28,291 nt of DNA from positions 1 through 28,291 of the forward strand of contig CAJVPJ010000330.1 of the NCBI GenBank assembly GCA_910592205.1, written 5' to 3'. Below are positions 20,070-28,291 of this stretch, in pieces (positions within the stretch are counted from its first letter, which is position 1; every line of letters starts with the position of its first letter). The stretch is from Paraglomus occultum. Taxonomy: Eukaryota > Glomeromycota > Glomeromycetes > Paraglomerales > Paraglomeraceae. A program made the position numbers and the translations under genes. The notes beneath the pieces were generated by a model. That model did no database searches. It was not told the origin of the DNA and saw nothing but the letters and a program-made list of their open reading frames with translations.

Positions 20070-21612
20070 CTAAAAGAGGAACAGCACCTTTCGCTCCACG
20101 GCACCGTTAGTCTGACAGTCAGTTTTAACATACGCATACTTGTCAAAGATCTCATCGCACGAAGAATCCGCTTCTATAATCCTGGGCTTCATCCAATCTT
20201 CTTCTGGATTGTCAGAAGTCAAGTTCTTCCCAGCTCTGAGCATCCAAGCCAAAGCACACAGCCGACGGAGCTCGACATCGTGGTTCCATCCGTTAAGGTC
20301 ATCCCAATCCTTTCGGAACTCTTCTGATATCAACTGTGGATTGAATCGAAAGTCAATATATTTCTGATATTCTTCAGGTTGTTCGAGAAGAAAACGCAAA
20401 TGCTTAGCAAGATCTCTCGGGTCTCTGAAATCATCGAGGAAGATTACAGAATGAGGCTTAGGAATAAATGGCGTGTAATTTTTAGGTCCCATTACGATAG
20501 GAACAACTCCGGCCGCGAAAGAGCCCTGTCTCCACAAGCCAAGTGGATGAGGATCACAAAATAATCAGTTTAACAAGAACGAACAATTTCGTAATAAACG
20601 TCACGAGAACGATTACTCACCTGGAGTTTTTCAGTAACATAGTAGTCACAATTTGAATTTTCCAATGCCAGGTAAAAGGATGGCGAGACAAATACTCGAT
20701 GGTTTGCCCTCCTGAAATGATACAAAACGACTGCAAATTCATCCTACAAAATTTCCATTTTGAGCGTGTTTTTATTGTTGCTACAATGGAAACTGGCTGG
20801 CCAACTACATGGTAATGAAGGCCTGTTGTTCAGAAGAAGCCATAACTTGCAACTGGAATATGTTTCATAAGCTCCTTTATGTAAACATGTCGTTTGTTCT
20901 GCCATCGTAGTTGCTTCCTATCCACGCTACCGGCTCAATATCAGGTGAAAATGAAGGGGAAGGTTTTGATAGCTGCTCCATAATCTTGGTGTCATAGTAG
21001 ACAATAGAAAATTTGAGTTGAGACGGTATTGAGACCTATTTTCATCGCCGTTAAATCGAGCAAAAAGGTCAACAATCCGACAAAAGGTGCAAAGAAAGAA
21101 TTGAAGCGATATCCGACAAACGCAAGTACATCATGTGCGCAACTCTCCGTGTCCTTCTTACCTGTAATTAAAGTACGGATACAGGGCCTCCAACTTTTTC
21201 GCATTCTTGCCATTTTGTATGGGCTCAAAGCCTCAGCGGTATACAATACCCACATCTGACCGTCTTGCCTGCTTAGAAGGTCATTCGTATCCAAATCAGA
21301 CCTAGCATCATGCTGGCTCTAGCATTGGCGGCGGCTCTATAATGCGTAACCACACATTTATGGTTCTCATTGCTCCCGTGAGATTCAGGCCTTCCCACTA
21401 GGACCGAGAATTTCAAACCAGGGCTTCCATAACAAAATTTACGTCCTCGCCGTAAATTGAGGACACAGGGACAAAGTGCTGACGGATGGCTGCAAGACCT
21501 TGCGTGCTGATCACAGGATGCGAAATAGTCAAACAAAAAGGAACTGCGAGGTAGCTAAGTACAAGGGTAAGAAAGACAAAAAAAGCAGATTTCGTCGCTG
21601 AAAGCGACGCAT
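20070..21612 (-). pseudogene. Alpha-1,3-fucosyltransferase (GT10) remnant
   Basis: GT10 enzymes are type II Golgi membrane proteins that transfer fucose from GDP-fucose to glycans. From ATG 21612 the frame starts MRRFQRRNLLFLSFLPLYLA, a basic-then-hydrophobic signal anchor, and then breaks. The GT10 N-terminal half follows in several frames: YGEDVNFVMEAL, LLSRQDGQMWVLYTAEALSP (about 21240), YRLNSNFLLSTM (about 21010), IEPVAWIGSNYDG (about 20920) and YIKELMKHIPVASYG (about 20860). The exon at 20711-20621 reads FYLALENSNCDYYVTEKL, the conserved GDP-fucose-binding motif. An intron of about 95 nt (GTGAGT...CAG) leads to the last exon, with AAGVVPIVMGP and PHSVIFLDDF (20525-20070). The W-R-Q-G codons of the motif lie partly upstream of the canonical acceptor, so the exact splice is unclear. 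At least three frameshifts in the 5' half make it a pseudogene; the C-terminal exon is open. Confidence 0.75.
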
Positions 21613-21976
21613 TTCAGCAGTGTACGCCAACCAACACAAAGGTCGTAGCGACAGAACTGAGAAGATCGAAGTCACATTGATAAAATATAATATTAATATG
21701 GCACAAGCATTAATATTGATTTGTGAACCCAGTTTAATAACTTTAATTTTTTAGTAGCATAGTCATGGGCAAAAAGTGTCGGTCCCGTGACCTCCGAGCT
21801 GTCCCAAACCCTCGGTCAGGGCACATGGGCTGTAAGTGACGCGCGCAAAAAAGATAAACATGCTACAGTTTTTCTTATTGTCATCTGTTATAAATATTAA
21901 AATATAGTTATAAAAAACAATACTTCCCCAACACCTACACTGCTATTCGACCCTGCTACTGTATACTATTACAATG
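21613..21976. other. Intergenic gap, no feature recognised
   Basis: This separates the upstream side of the fucosyltransferase remnant from the 3' side of the second MULE. No promoter motif, repeat or coding text is evident. Confidence 0.5.
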
Positions 21977-24391
21977 CTATCTTAACCAAAAGACAAGTTT
22001 AGATCTGCATAGAGGGTTCCAAGTTCTTTGTTGTCTTCTAGCTCTCAATGCTTCCTGGCAAGCCGCAGCCTCACTTGTTAAAGTTTTTTTATAAATATTG
22101 TAGAAGGGATCATTGTCAACATTGTCTGAAACGATTTCTAAGAAAGCCTCGAATGTTTTCTTGTCCTCTTCCACTTCGGCTTTTCTAAAGTCAATCAACT
22201 CATTTCGATCACGCAAGCTTAACTCGTCACTATTTTCTAATTCATTTTCAAATTCAGTTGAAGAATCCTCAACAAAATTATCCCAGGGACTATTTGCTGG
22301 CTCAATACTTGGAACATTCTCACTTCCGAAACAGATTGGTGCCTTTCGTTTCGTAAGAACAAACTGAGGAAAAACGTTTGGACTTTCAGCTGTGTATCTT
22401 TCTACAAGATGCTTGCATAACAGGTAAGTACTGCCTACGAATGCAGAACATGAGCTAATCCATCTTTCGATATCAGTATAATATATTGTAACCGTATTAA
22501 CTTTCTTTTCTAATACAGTTTTCCAGTCTTGTTTGAACGCCCCCCACCATGATGGGAATGTACGATTACCGCAGTACCTTCCCGGTTGTCTATTTGATCG
22601 GGAAGTAATTCGTTTGTTAAAATCTGTGTCAGGCGAAGTCAGTTGCAATTACGTTTACAATTGTGGTTCTTGCTAATTAATGGTAATGCTTTTGAATATG
22701 AGGCTCGAGCAAAAGATTCCATCAATTTTCTTGTACCAATTGATCCATAAGTACCCCATAGGTAAATGAGATTCTTCTGCTTGCAGTAATTGTATGCCTC
22801 TCTAACACTCCGATTATAATAAATATCATCAGAAGTGAACAATGCTTCTTCATTTATGAGAATAAGAGGATGCAAGACAGAATGTCTTTTAATCATCTTC
22901 AAAATATCTCCTTCAGCACACAAGTCATTTGCTTGTCCATTGGGTATCCAATGTTCATCGATAAACTCAAACTGTCATCTTGCATCATTTGCCACCTGTG
23001 ATGTATATTGACTCATCTTTTGTCTCTTCTCTTAATTTTCGCTCAACTGCATGCTCCACATGGCATAAGCAAATTTGAATATTAGCAGTCCAGGACCAAG
23101 CTTCCTCAGCTGCTATCTCCCCAGCGTCCTTATCTAAAAAAAAATGAAATTAGGCAAAACTCCGTCCGCTCTCAGTAAGGAAAAGAATTCTTTTCTTGTA
23201 TTGATATTATTAGTTAGATCATGTAAACGTTCTGATGAGGCTGCCATTGTAGAAACATATAGATAAGCGGGACTCCATACCCGCCACAATTATTGATTAC
23301 TTAATTGGTTTGAAATGTTGAATCAACGATTATTTCGCTGAATGTTATTTGTTTGTATATGACGAGTGCACAGACGAAGTCATTTTCGATTAGTTCTTGT
23401 TGCTCCAAGAAATTACGAGATGGAAGTTGATTTACATATTGTTGAGCGGAAATTTTAGGGCCCAGTAGTACTCAACCGCATGACCACTTGGGCTTTTTCA
23501 AATCCTGGAAGCGTATTTAGAATTTTTCTTAAATTTCAATCGGTAAAGAAGTTGACAAACCTTGTACTTGTTGGTATGTATGAACTGTCGGATTGATTAG
23601 CTTTTTCTCACGAAGCCTTTTGTAAAATTCAATTTTCGAAAACCACGATTCACATTTCGGGATTTTCACGATGCGTAAGATATTCGTGAGCCGCTATGTC
23701 TATAGTCGCTTGACATTTGTTGATATTAATATTAATCGTAATGTTTCCACCACATGGATATCGATCAATTGCAGGTCTCGCTTCACTTATTCTTTTCGAT
23801 GGACGTTCATCTGGACGCGTAGATTTACGATTTGTCTCTTTGTGCGCAACCAAGATACACTGTTGCTTCGCCAGTATACTGATTGTTTTTTGTGTGAAAA
23901 TAAAAATTTCTTATTTTCCAATAATAACGCGATCCGGTTTTAATCACTGGAGGAAAAGATCTAACTTAGACTGTGGTATTTGCTTTCCTCATCGGTCTCT
24001 TGATTGTCGCATGAGAGAGTAACTAAATCATCTTCGATCCTGAACAAAGACTTGCTTATTTTCTTCAACGTTTGGGAAGCAATTCAAAATTAAGTCTTCC
24101 AGATCTACTGAATCATACAAGGCTTTGTTTTTGATGTCAATATTCATTTCATTGCGGTTATCTTCAGCTACGTTTGAACTTGATGAATGTATATTTATTA
24201 ATTAACTATATCACTAACGCTCTCGGATCTTTTCTTTTTTCTCTTTTCAGCACAAGCATTGCATGAAGAAAATTCTTGTAAATTATTTTACTTAATCGAA
24301 TAAAATCGTCAAGTTTTTTGCATTTTTCACAACGGGAACATCTTTTTGCTTGATTATTAGTAATGTCAATTGTTTGATTGGAAGTATCCAT
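21977..24391 (-). pseudogene. Nearly full-length broken MULE transposase
   Basis: Parts occur in the expected order on the minus strand. A zinc-ribbon-like N-terminus from ATG 24391 has CSRCEKCKKLDDF and, after a frameshift, CNAC. The domain IDRYPCGGNITI with AAHEYLTHRENPEM is at 23853-23650. The catalytic region begins IIVDSTFQTN near 23340. The second Asp lies in LDKDAGEIAAEEAWSW (D at about 23134), followed by IQICLCHVEHAVERKL. FEFIDEHWIPNGQ, HPLILINEEALFTSDDIYYN and VREAYNYCKQKNLIYLW follow at 22975-22770. A 223-codon open C-terminus (22648-21977) carries the SWIM finger WISSCSAFVGSTYLLCKHL and ends RARRQQRTWNP. The first SWIM cysteine (C-x-C) is Ser here. At least four frameshifts, one in a nine-T run before LDKD, make it inactive. 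Terminal repeats were not found. Confidence 0.85.
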
Positions 24392-24463
24392 TGTTCAATT
24401 ACTTAACAGTTAAACACTTTATTTGCAACTTCATATTCAGGAAACAGCTTATATATATATATG

Positions 24464-24945
24464 CACTCACTTGACAAAAGTATTTACGATTTATGTTGAT
24501 CAAATAGTAAAACATATAAAAAATACTTTTTTCTGAACAACTGTATTTTATATATATACTATGTAAGTTGTAATAATTTTATATGGTTTTGAAGATAATT
24601 GATTTTATTTTTCAACAAAATAATTCTTGACCCAGTCCTGTTTATCATTTTACAGCTGTACAACTCGTTGAAGTGACAGTATCTATGTTACCACATATTA
24701 AATGTTATGAAATTTATATGTCCCATAGATATGGTCACTTCAACGAGTTGTATAGCTGTAAAATGATAACAGGATTGGGTCAAGAATTATTTTGTTGAAA
24801 AATAAAATCAATTATCTTCAAAACCATATAAAATATTACAACTTACATAGTAAATATATAAAATACAGTTGTTCAGAAAAAAGTAAATTTAATATGTTTT
24901 ACTATTTGATCAACATAAATCGTGAATACTTTTGTCAAATGAGTG
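24464..24945. mobile_element. Palindromic Tc1/mariner-type MITE
   Basis: Two arms (24464-24677 and 24734-24945) are nearly perfect reverse complements over about 212 bases, with a 56-base loop. The ends read CACTCA[TC]TTGACAAAAGTAT inward, the style of Tc1 termini. It sits in a TA-rich tract; TA follows the right end and TG (probably mutated TA) precedes the left end. The loop has a further ATCTAT/ATAGAT pair. There is no coding capacity. A transcript would form one long hairpin. Confidence 0.9.
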
Positions 24946-25839
24946 TATATATATTAGCTCCGTTATGATATGTACAAAGACAATCTATCATAGTTACTAT
25001 AATCGTTCCTTTACTATTACAGTCATTTTATTGATATACAATTTCTTCCATAATAACGCGTTACTATTCTATAATGATTTCCATCAAAGCTATTTTATTT
25101 TATCTTAATTAGCGTAGTTTTATAGTGTTATAATTCTACTGTAATTGTCTTCATATATAGTAAAATAGGCGTTTATTTATCGAAAAACGTCAACTGTGTA
25201 CCAATTCTTCGGTTTATGTGAAAATGAAGGTTCAGGGATAATAATAACGGGAAATTCGAGTTAACGCAGTTCGGGTTTATTGTGTACTATATAATAATAT
25301 AGAACTGTAAAGAGGGTGTTTATTTTTTCGGTACGGGTAATTGTAACACTTTACATTTTATTCGAGAGAATAACTCTAACATCCAAATATATGAACAAAA
25401 TTGCCAAACTTCTGTTGACCATGACGCAGAATTAGTAGTCCCCATATTCTTATAGCTATTACTTCCTCAGTCACGGACTACGAGGCTTGTCGCGTAACGC
25501 TAATTTTTTATGCCTTTTATTTCAATTTTTGTTAGAACTTGATGACTGATTGAATGTGAGACCGGCACAGTAAAGGCATTTCAAAGAGAAGAGGTTCATT
25601 GTATTTATACTGTATTACTGTCTACGCACTATGAAAAGTTTTGATCACATGAATTCTCTGTCCGGTCATGATTTCGACCATTATTAAATAGTTTATGTTA
25701 TGGTGCGCCTTATTCGGACCAGCTTGTGATGCTATTAGTGTCTTGAGGCATGGTTTTGCAGCCGGTTAGCTTGCCGTAACAATTATATGTTCAAAAAAGT
25801 AAACAAAGAAAACAAAAAAAAAAAAAATTTTTTTCGGCG
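24946..25839. other. AT-rich stretch without a recognisable gene
   Basis: No coding text or clear repeat. A poly-A run and T run near 25814-25835 precede the next coding remnant. Confidence 0.5.
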
Positions 25840-26155
25840 TGGTAGGTTTAAAAAAGATCTTCAACTTTATTAATGTTAAATCTAAAAGAGCTACAAAAAA
25901 AAATTTTTTTTAAAAGCATTTTAAGTTTAATGGAAAAGTGAGAAAGTTTACACAAAGCTGACCCTGCTTTCAATGTAACTACTTTAAAACAAGCACTTGA
26001 TACTGAAGGGTATTGGGGAAGTATTCTTGGTCCTTACACTATTTGAGAGAGTAATAATTTTGCAAAGATTAAAAAAATGAAGAGACAATGATGGCAAATT
26101 AAGATGCAAAGCTCACAAAAAAGTAGGTCTGTTAATGTCAGCGAATAAATACATT
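25840..26155 (+). pseudogene. Unidentified coding remnant
   Basis: About 25960-26150 reads in one frame as KADPAFNVTTLKQALDTEGY, WGSILGPYTI, stop, ESNNFAKIKKMKRQ, stop, WQIKMQSSQKSRSVNVSE, stop. This looks like a protein with two TAG/CAG-like or TGA substitutions. Upstream another frame gives a lysine-rich segment (FFGVVGLKKIFNF). Basic, lysine-rich composition would suit a nucleic-acid-binding or transposon protein, but I do not recognise the family. Confidence 0.35.
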
Positions 26156-27329
26156 AGCTATTACTATTAATAGATCATATATATGAAATTTTTTTGATGA
26201 TTTCTTCTTGTAATCACTACATTTACACGATAATTTCTGTTTCAACTTGCTTACATATTCACAAAGGAGCTTGTTTGTGAGGTTACGTAATATTATACTA
26301 TTCACTATACTGGTGACAGTAAATATGTTTATTATGATGTGATAACATGTATTGTTCAAATTGTGATGTCAAACTTGCGTATAACCAAATTGTACAAACC
26401 ATCTTTATGTTTTCCATTGAAGTTGGTAGATTCAAACGAGCAGAGTTATCGGTTCTATTTAATACATCGGGGTAAGAAGAGACAAAGTCTCAAGTTCTCA
26501 CTAACCATGCTAACTATAATTCAGGCATGCCTCCGCTCTATTTACGTAAATACCGAGACACACTTTTTCTGCAATATGTATTAAATAATAAACTTCTATA
26601 TTTCAAAACTCTTATAAACTAATGATGATAATTTAATCAAATGGATGTGAAATGTTAATGGACTGTTGTGACAGTGGAATTTATGGTAGTTATAGTTTAT
26701 TTATATTATCGATATAACAAATAAATCATTCGGTACAAACACACCCAATGACGGTACACCTTTGCTTTGTTTTCCCTATTTCAATATAGTACTTACTCTT
26801 TGCTCAGACTCGGCCAAAAGTTTGGATAGGCAAATTAAATGTTATTTTGCGATCTTGACATACATAGTTGGTACACTTGCGTCCGGAGTACTCAACTGAT
26901 TTTCGGTGCCTTAATTCCTTCTTCGTTTAGTGCTTTGAATGTCAGTTGTAAGCCTGAAAAAAATTATAGAAAAACGCAAATTATATATAAAAAACGGTAT
27001 CTAAAAATACGGTACAAAAAACAAACGCTTTTCTGTTCTCTCTCTCTCTCTCTCTCTCTCTTGTTGACTTGGTTTTTTCTGTTAAAACAGCATTTTTTTC
27101 AAAATTAATTTCCCTTGATTATTGTACAAATCCTCGGCTAAGGTTTGGAGCGAATTAATTCCAAGGTTTGCGACGAATACTTAAACTCTTTAGTCAAAGG
27201 AGCGGCAAGTTTCATTTGCATTGTTAAACTTGCATCGTTAAGGGCTACATTATCATTGATCTTCGACAGATGGATACTATTAATAATAATAAGCAGTGGA
27301 ATAATGCCAGACATTTTATTCAATTAGAA
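26156..27329. other. Mostly non-coding; two weak coding candidates on minus
   Basis: Candidates only. A 58-codon frame at 27314-27138 (minus) starts MSGIIPLLIIINSIHLS and is amphipathic. A short exon-like piece near 26955-26900 (minus) reads LQLTFKALNEEGIKAPKIS after a good acceptor (TTTTTTTCAG). I could not splice them together in phase. The rest shows no coding character. Confidence 0.3.
27037..27061. repeat. (TC)12 microsatellite
   Basis: Twelve uninterrupted TC units on the plus strand. Confidence 0.95.
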
Positions 27330-27339
27330 GATTTCAAGA

Positions 27340-27690
27340 AGGCTTGGGATAACTTTTATCTACAGGATTTCTGCATTCTAGTCATAAAGCAGCTATAGCT
27401 ATTGCGTTTTAGATACTATTATCCAATGTCAAATAAAGCAATCACGATGAAGAGTTGGACAAGATGGTTTTGCGATTGCATGGATCGTCAAGTTATCCAC
27501 AAACACTTTCTGCTCAGCTGGAGCAATATTTGGTAATGGTACATGCCTCTCGACCGCCGGTGGTGAACCAAGCAAGGTTGTCACTGCGGGCGATGGTTAC
27601 CGTGGTATTCGTTACTTTCAGCCATGTCAAGATGGCACCTGTCAGATCATCGAAGTCCCTTTGGGAGAGGTACTGTATAAAAACAATTTT
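27340..27690 (+). pseudogene. Glyoxal/galactose oxidase-like N-terminal fragment
   Basis: Family members are secreted copper-radical oxidases with a beta-propeller. Near 27365 one frame reads GFLHSSHKAAIAIAF then a stop; the next frame continues DTIIQ, matching the early 'MHAAI...DDTIIVLDKVE' pattern of the family. From 27454 a third frame is open and clear: GQDGFAIAWIVKLSTNTFCS, AGAIFGNGTCLSTAGGEPSK, GDGYRGIRYFQPCQDGTC, IIEVPLGE. A donor-like GAG|GTACTG at 27670 falls exactly where the family continues with an E-x-WYP motif. No following exon is seen before the kinase remnant, so the copper-binding Tyr/Cys/His residues are absent. Two disruptions plus truncation make this a pseudogene. Confidence 0.75.
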
Positions 27691-27774
27691 AGGAAACGCG
27701 AAACCCAACTGAAACTAACAATGAAGCTTAAACGTAGTTACGCATTTTTATTCAGTATCGTAAATTTTAAATAA

Positions 27775-28012
27775 TAACCATTATATTAACACGTATATAC
27801 TCAAATAGTCTACCCTGTAAAAGAAGTTTAACAGTAAATGTGCAACTCATGTGACACATTTAATATATCTAATTGGAAGAGACGTAAACTCCTTGAGTAA
27901 AACTCGTAAATAAACCGCGGATCACAAGAGCATTTGTGTCACTAAATTATTAATAACCGATGCGATGTTAGTACTGTAAACTGACTTTATTTGTACCCAA
28001 TGCATAACATAC
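27775..28012. other. Intergenic gap
   Basis: AT-rich, no coding text. It presumably includes the intron following the donor at 28012 on the minus strand; a downstream exon of the kinase-like gene is not recognisable. Confidence 0.4.
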
Positions 28013-28291
28013 CTGCAGTTGAATCCAAATCATAATTATTTCTCGGTTTAGGCAAATCTCCAGTATGTAAGAGTTTACTAGAGTATTTACTCTCTTTCTC
28101 GAGACGTGATAATGGCTTTACATCAGTATGATAGATAGTATTCCACACGTTGTCACCAGATTTATCCTTTTCCCCTTCTTCAATAAGCTTGTCAATATCA
28201 CTCTAAAGTTTCGATGCAGTAGGACGCTTATCAGGATCAGCATCACAACACCGCTCGGCAAGTTTCTTGTATTCCTCTGGCGCAGAATCAG
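28013..28291 (-). pseudogene. Protein-kinase-like gene, C-terminal exon, edge-truncated
   Basis: Read from the right edge: DSAPEEYKKLAERCCDADPD, then KRPTASKL. This is the last helix of a kinase domain (subdomain XI, Arg of KRPTA) as in the expanded tyrosine-kinase-like families of Glomeromycotina. An in-frame TAG follows, then SDIDKLIEEGEKDKSGDN, TDVKPLSRLEKESKYSSKLL, HTGDLPKPRNNYDLDSTA and a good donor (CAG|GTATGT) at 28012. The tail beyond the stop keeps the expected family pattern, so the stop is probably a recent mutation, or a sequencing error. The catalytic part lies outside the window. Confidence 0.75.

Noticed and set aside
22113-22367. Serine-rich 84-codon plus-strand frame
   Set aside because: Antisense shadow of the acidic tail of the MULE transposase; the Ser runs mirror Glu/Asp-rich coding on the other strand.
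27455-27712. ATG-started 85-codon plus-strand frame and its antisense counterpart
   Set aside because: The neighbouring frame starting at 27454 carries the unmistakable oxidase motif text, so these are shadows.
1-28291. CRISPR array, bacterial operon or prophage
   Set aside because: No regularly spaced short repeats with unique spacers; introns and eukaryotic transposons show this is nuclear eukaryotic DNA.

Overview
This is a eukaryotic, strongly AT-rich window with sparse, short, intron-containing genes and many decayed transposons. The best match I can infer is an arbuscular mycorrhizal fungus (Glomeromycotina). The reasons are Mutator-like transposases of the type abundant in that group, Tigger/pogo and Tc1 remnants, a kinase tail ending in a CCDADPDKRPTASKL-type motif, a UMTA/LaeA-like methyltransferase, and a dispersed rDNA fragment with fungal 18S/ITS1/5.8S order. 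The assignment rests on family recognition, not on a search.

Layout. 1-4.8 kb is mostly non-coding: degenerate repeats, a 53-bp duplication, a doubtful YqaJ-like fragment and a pogo-like transposon end. 4.83-5.94 kb (minus) holds the one clearly intact recognisable enzyme gene, a three-exon SAM-dependent methyltransferase, with transposon-like repeats close on both sides. 6.1-7.6 kb is a long-inverted-repeat element followed by the C-terminal part of a Tigger/pogo transposase. 8.0-10.4 kb has an unidentified broken coding region and a decayed Mutator-like transposase (plus). 10.74-11.32 kb is an internally deleted Tc1 element, followed by a four-copy ~173-bp tandem array. 12.4-12.8 kb (minus) and 14.1-14.6 kb (minus) hold two two-exon coding regions of unknown family; the second ends in a coiled coil. 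15-18 kb contains decayed coding fragments, some internally duplicated. 18.27-18.45 kb (minus) encodes a 55-residue peptide with nine cysteines. Next to it lie a three-unit tandem repeat and then a degenerate 18S-ITS1-5.8S rDNA fragment. 20.07-21.6 kb (minus) is a decayed alpha-1,3-fucosyltransferase (GT10) gene. 21.98-24.39 kb (minus) is an almost full-length but broken Mutator-like transposase, followed by a 482-bp nearly perfect palindromic Tc1-type MITE. 27.3-27.7 kb (plus) is a broken N-terminal piece of a glyoxal/galactose-oxidase-like gene. The right edge (minus) carries the end of a protein-kinase-like gene with an in-frame stop.

I see no operon-like or pathway logic joining the genes. 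The region reads as a transposon graveyard with a few live genes embedded: the methyltransferase, the coiled-coil protein and probably the cysteine-rich peptide. I found no convincing new multi-gene system. The best leads are the cysteine-rich peptide gene beside its repeat array and rDNA fragment, the unidentified 121-residue coding region with a possible 37-nt intron, and the inverted-repeat element with nested hairpins upstream of the methyltransferase.
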